From an uncultured Aquimarina sp. (lineage in GTDB: Bacteria > Bacteroidota > Bacteroidia > Flavobacteriales > Flavobacteriaceae), in assembly GCA_947501475.1 (NCBI GenBank), contig CANMWA010000004.1:186001-250000 (forward strand): 64,000 nucleotides of DNA. Direction: 5' to 3'. The position numbers and the translations under genes were made by a program. Below the pieces are notes generated by a model that worked only from the letters and a program-made list of their open reading frames with translations, was not told the DNA's origin and searched no databases. Every line of letters starts with the position of its first letter. The first letter of the stretch is position 1. Below are positions 61,046 through 64,000 of this stretch, piece after piece.

Positions 61046-61927
61046 ATGAAAATCACCTGTTACGGAGAAGTACTTTGGGATATATTTCCAGAACATAAAA
61101 AAATAGGAGGAGCACCACTTAATGTGGCTTTGCGATTAAAATCTATGGGAATAAATTCATCTATTATTACCAAAATTGGAAATGACGAATTAGGAAGAGA
61201 TATAATAGAATATGTGGAAGAACATGGTTTGTCACCACATAATTTTCAGATAGATCAGGTGCATAAAACGGGCGAAGTTTTAGTGATATTAGATGAAGAA
61301 AATACGGCTAGTTATGAAATAAGTCGTCCCGTAGCATGGGATTTTATCGAATATTCAGAGCGTATTAAAGAAGAAATAAAACAATCTGATGCCATCATTT
61401 ATGGAAGTTTAGCAAGTAGAAATGAAATTTCGAGAAATACATTACTTCAGTTATTAGATAGTGCCAAGTTTAAAATTTTAGATGTAAACCTAAGACCACC
61501 ACATTATGATGCAATGTTACTTTCAGTATTAATGAAAAAAGCAGATTTTATAAAACTTAACGATGAAGAACTAGACGAAATTTGTAATGAATTTAATATT
61601 ACAGAGAATACAATAGATAATCAAGTGAAAGCAATTGCGAAATATACGAATACCGATCAAATTTGTATTACTAAAGGAGGAAAAGGAGCTACACTATTTT
61701 ACCAAAATTCATTTTATAATAATGGCGGATACAAAATAAAAGTGGTAGATACTGTTGGAGCAGGGGATTCATTTTTGGCGACATTGATTACAGGATTACT
61801 TACTAATGATTTGCCGCAAAAGGCAGTTGATGATGCATGTGCTATAGGTGCTATGGTAGCGGCTAGTAAGGGTGCCAATTCCAATTTTACCAGAGAAGAG
61901 ATAGATCAATTTATCAAAGATCAATAA
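61046..61927 (+). CDS. PfkB-family carbohydrate kinase (fructokinase-like)
   Basis: 293 residues. GEVLWDIFPEHKKIGGAPLNVA at the start and the catalytic DTVGAGDSFLATLITGL near 235-251. Closest in pattern to fructokinases. It differs from KdgK at 29155 in the substrate-binding half. It is followed 70 bp later by a sugar isomerase, so the two may handle a related sugar. Confidence 0.85.
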   Translation: MKITCYGEVLWDIFPEHKKIGGAPLNVALRLKSMGINSSIITKIGNDELGRDIIEYVEEHGLSPHNFQIDQVHKTGEVLVILDEENTASYEISRPVAWDFIEYSERIKEEIKQSDAIIYGSLASRNEISRNTLLQLLDSAKFKILDVNLRPPHYDAMLLSVLMKKADFIKLNDEELDEICNEFNITENTIDNQVKAIAKYTNTDQICITKGGKGATLFYQNSFYNNGGYKIKVVDTVGAGDSFLATLITGLLTNDLPQKAVDDACAIGAMVAASKGANSNFTREEIDQFIKDQ

Positions 61928-61997
61928 GATCTTGATTAGGATTGAGTTCTATGATTTATTGTAGTATATTTAGTAACATCATACAATCATTTTTGTC

Positions 61998-62906
61998 ATG
62001 GCAGGAAAAAAAATTAATCGTAGACAAGTAGTTAAAAATATATCCTTGGGTATAGGAGCAATGGGTTTTACTAACTCTATTATGGCAGCACAATATACAG
62101 ATACTTATCTCAAAAACTCTTTAGAGCATTCCAAAATGAGTTTAAAAGGAAATATAAATCATTCAGTTTGCAGATGGTGTTATCAAAATATTCCTTTGCA
62201 AGAATTTGCAGAAAAAGGAAAAGCAATAGGGATTAAAGCTATCGATTTATTAAAACCAGATGAATGGAAAATTGTTCAGGATGCTGGATTAGAATGTTCT
62301 TTGGCAACAGATACTTTTGCCAGTATCACAGAGGGGTTTAATGATCCTAAAAATCATGAAAAGCTTCAGAAACAATATCTAAATCTTATTTCAGAAGCTT
62401 CAAATGCTGGAATAAAACAAGTAATTGTTTTTTCAGGCAATCGCAATGGTATTTCTGATCAAGAGGGCTGGGAACAGTGTGCAAAAGGATTGGATAGTTT
62501 AGTAAAACATGCCGAGAAAAATAATGTGACCCTCATCATGGAATTACTAAATAGTAAGGTTGATCACGAAGATTATCAATGTGATCATACCCCTTGGGGC
62601 GTTGCTCTGGTTGATAAAATAGGATCGTCTAATTTTAAGTTATTATACGATATCTATCATATGCAAATTATGGAAGGAGATATCATTGCAACCATTAGAA
62701 AATACAATGAGTATATTACCCATTATCATACGGGTGGTGTTCCTGGTAGAAATGAAATAAATGACAGTCAAGAACTTAATTATCCTGCGATTATGCAAGC
62801 CATTCTTACTACAGGTTTTAAAGGGTATGTAGCACAAGAGTTTATTCCTACATACAATGACAAGCTAGAAGCGTTAAAAGAAGGTATCACGATTTGTGAT
62901 GTTTAA
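61998..62906 (+). CDS. Exported sugar-phosphate isomerase/epimerase (hydroxypyruvate isomerase-like)
   Basis: 302 residues. The N-terminus KKINRRQVVKNISLGIGAMGF has the twin-arginine form of a Tat signal, so a TIM-barrel enzyme would be folded with its metal before export. The barrel shows LLNSKVDHEDYQCD, LYDIYHMQIMEGD and HYHTGGVPGRNEI, with Glu/Asp/His residues typical of the AP-endonuclease-2-like isomerase family. Hydroxypyruvate isomerase is the usual annotation. The true substrate is not known. Confidence 0.8.
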   Translation: MAGKKINRRQVVKNISLGIGAMGFTNSIMAAQYTDTYLKNSLEHSKMSLKGNINHSVCRWCYQNIPLQEFAEKGKAIGIKAIDLLKPDEWKIVQDAGLECSLATDTFASITEGFNDPKNHEKLQKQYLNLISEASNAGIKQVIVFSGNRNGISDQEGWEQCAKGLDSLVKHAEKNNVTLIMELLNSKVDHEDYQCDHTPWGVALVDKIGSSNFKLLYDIYHMQIMEGDIIATIRKYNEYITHYHTGGVPGRNEINDSQELNYPAIMQAILTTGFKGYVAQEFIPTYNDKLEALKEGITICDV

Positions 62907-63266
62907 TTAGCGAATCATTGACCTTAGATCATCAACCACATTAAGGTTATGCCTAAGGCTTGCATAAAGAATAAATAAAATAAAAATAGCTATAATAAAC
63001 CCTAGCATCGTTCCATTTTTATTACTTGCAGAGAATTTTTTAGAAGTTTTTAAGTAGGCATTAGAGAGTTTTTTAGTGTACTTGGTTACCAATCCAAAAG
63101 CTGGAGCAAAAATCAAAACTACAATCAGCATATCTATAAGAACTAGAAGATATCCTTGTTGATCAATATGTTTTTTTACATATTTAATAATGTGCTCATT
63201 AATTAGGGCCGCACAAAGTACTGCAACAGCATAGATAGCGTACTGTGTAATTTTCTTATTATTCAT
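62907..63266 (-). CDS. Small membrane protein of unknown function
   Basis: 119 residues with three hydrophobic helices (about 8-27, 40-62, 88-106) and a Lys/Ser-rich loop (KKLSNAYLKTSKKFSASNK). Its stop touches that of the convergent isomerase gene, with no base between. No family recognised. The 63267-63493 stretch upstream is AT-rich with no clear feature. Confidence 0.65.
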   Translation of the reverse strand: MNNKKITQYAIYAVAVLCAALINEHIIKYVKKHIDQQGYLLVLIDMLIVVLIFAPAFGLVTKYTKKLSNAYLKTSKKFSASNKNGTMLGFIIAIFILFILYASLRHNLNVVDDLRSMIR

Positions 63267-63493
63267 AGGGTTTAAAACTACTATTTTTCTTTTAAAAAGG
63301 AAATCTTTATAAAACGACTAGGTAAACTCGAAATCCTGCAGGATAAAAACGCACTTGATTTTTATTTAGTATACTCTTAGCTCTATAAATACAATAAAAA
63401 TTTTAAGATTTTTTTTACATTTTAATATTAAAATCAAAGAAACAGTTAATGATTTTAACGCTAAATTGATATATTTATGCTAAATAACTATAT

Positions 63494-63913
63494 ATGAAAA
63501 TTGAAACATGTCCCAATTGTGGTTCAGGAAAGTATATAAAGAGTGGAGTGATTAATAATAGGCAACGCTACAAGTGTAAATCTTGTAATTATTTTTTCTC
63601 GGTAAATAAGATAGGAAAGAAAATAGATGACTATTATGTAAACAAAGCACTACAGCTATATTTAGAAGGGTTGACCTATAGAGAGATTGAACGTATACTA
63701 GGAATTTCTCATGTAAGTATCATGAATTGGGTTAAAAAATATAATGTTAAGCGTCCTTATAATTCCAACTATCACCCTACCTATAAAATTCTGAGCACAT
63801 CAGAGCTATCAGCTTATTTTCAAGATGTACAGAACTTATCAGGAGCTGGTGTTGTAGTTACAGAGCTAGGGGATAAATTTATGTTAATAAAGTGGGAGAG
63901 GTTTAGAGGTTAA
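63494..63913 (+). CDS. IS1 InsA-like zinc-ribbon/HTH DNA-binding protein
   Basis: 139 residues. An N-terminal zinc ribbon (CPNCGSGKYIKSG ... RYKCKSCNYFFS) is followed by a helix-turn-helix (LYLEGLTYREIERILGISHV then SIMNWVKKYN). This is the DNA-binding half of IS1-type transposases (InsA). The catalytic DDE part is absent, and the C-terminal 45 residues (SELSAYFQDVQNLSGAGVVV) look like a different, intact tail. No inverted repeats or target duplication are visible, so it may be a domesticated regulator rather than a broken element. Confidence 0.8.
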   Translation: MKIETCPNCGSGKYIKSGVINNRQRYKCKSCNYFFSVNKIGKKIDDYYVNKALQLYLEGLTYREIERILGISHVSIMNWVKKYNVKRPYNSNYHPTYKILSTSELSAYFQDVQNLSGAGVVVTELGDKFMLIKWERFRG

Positions 63914-64000
63914 ATATATTAAATGAACAAAAAAGTATAGTCTTTTTTTTATAACTCATTGTTTTTAGGAGATTAGTAGCGCACACAAAATCAATTTAAT

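Noticed and set aside
1..64000. CRISPR arrays, tRNA or rRNA genes, prophage structural genes
   Set aside because: No regularly spaced repeats, cloverleaf-type sequences, rRNA segments or phage genes were noticed by reading; a dedicated scan (for example tRNA covariance search) would settle it.

Overview
The window looks like chromosomal DNA from a marine, alginate-degrading member of the Flavobacteriaceae (Bacteroidota), possibly Aquimarina or a relative. The basis is low GC, SusC/SusD pairs, a type IX secretion sorting domain, TAnnTTTG-type promoter boxes, class II ketol-acid reductoisomerase in an ilvDBNCA operon, and an arginine operon with embedded proline genes and an argF'-type carbamoyltransferase. 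The genus is inferred, not proven. No tRNA, rRNA, CRISPR array or complete insertion sequence was seen.

Layout. 1-8.4 kb: the 3' end of a large plug-domain protein, comM, then a small class I lanthipeptide island on the minus strand (precursor lanA, lanC, lanB). The island lies between comM and a second, about 93% identical copy of the last 272 bp of comM. It also carries a degraded second precursor and an AraC regulator remnant. A putative peptidoglycan hydrolase follows. 8.4-12 kb: an Nramp-fold transporter without the metal-binding motifs plus the three 5-oxoprolinase subunits (pxpABC). 12.2-14.8 kb: a small unknown protein, a membrane protein and a two-component system. 15-18.9 kb: a large secreted reprolysin-type metalloprotease with GEVED domains and a T9SS tail. 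19-26.7 kb: ilvD-ilvB-ilvN-ilvC-ilvA, preceded by two tandem Ile/Val-rich leader peptides, each followed by a strong terminator and a competing antiterminator. 26.8-28.3 kb: two paralogous outer-membrane barrel genes with a copy of the ilvA 3' end between them.

28.5-49.2 kb is a complete alginate utilisation locus. It holds the lyases PL6, PL17 and three PL7 proteins, SusC/SusD, a PKD surface lipoprotein, KdgF, a dehydrogenase/reductase, a sugar-acid transporter, KDG kinase and KDPG aldolase, and two FadR-type repressors. Eleven near-identical palindromes of the form TTGGTnnACCAA lie in front of the lyase, SusC and repressor genes and are the likely operators. Surface and periplasmic lyases would cut alginate, SusCD would import oligomers, PL17/KdgF would yield the linear keto-sugar DEH, and the reductase, kinase and aldolase would feed pyruvate and glyceraldehyde-3-phosphate to central metabolism.

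49.4-60.9 kb is an arginine/proline operon (GNAT acyltransferase, argG, argC, proC, argD, proA, proB, argF', argB, argE, argH). It is preceded by a candidate leader peptide with a cluster of four Arg codons, and REP-like palindromes sit in three of its gaps. The window ends with a PfkB sugar kinase, a Tat-like sugar isomerase, a small membrane protein and a stand-alone IS1 InsA-like DNA-binding protein.

The most interesting features are the tandem ilv attenuators, the arg leader peptide, the comM-flanked lanthipeptide island and the FadR operator arrays.
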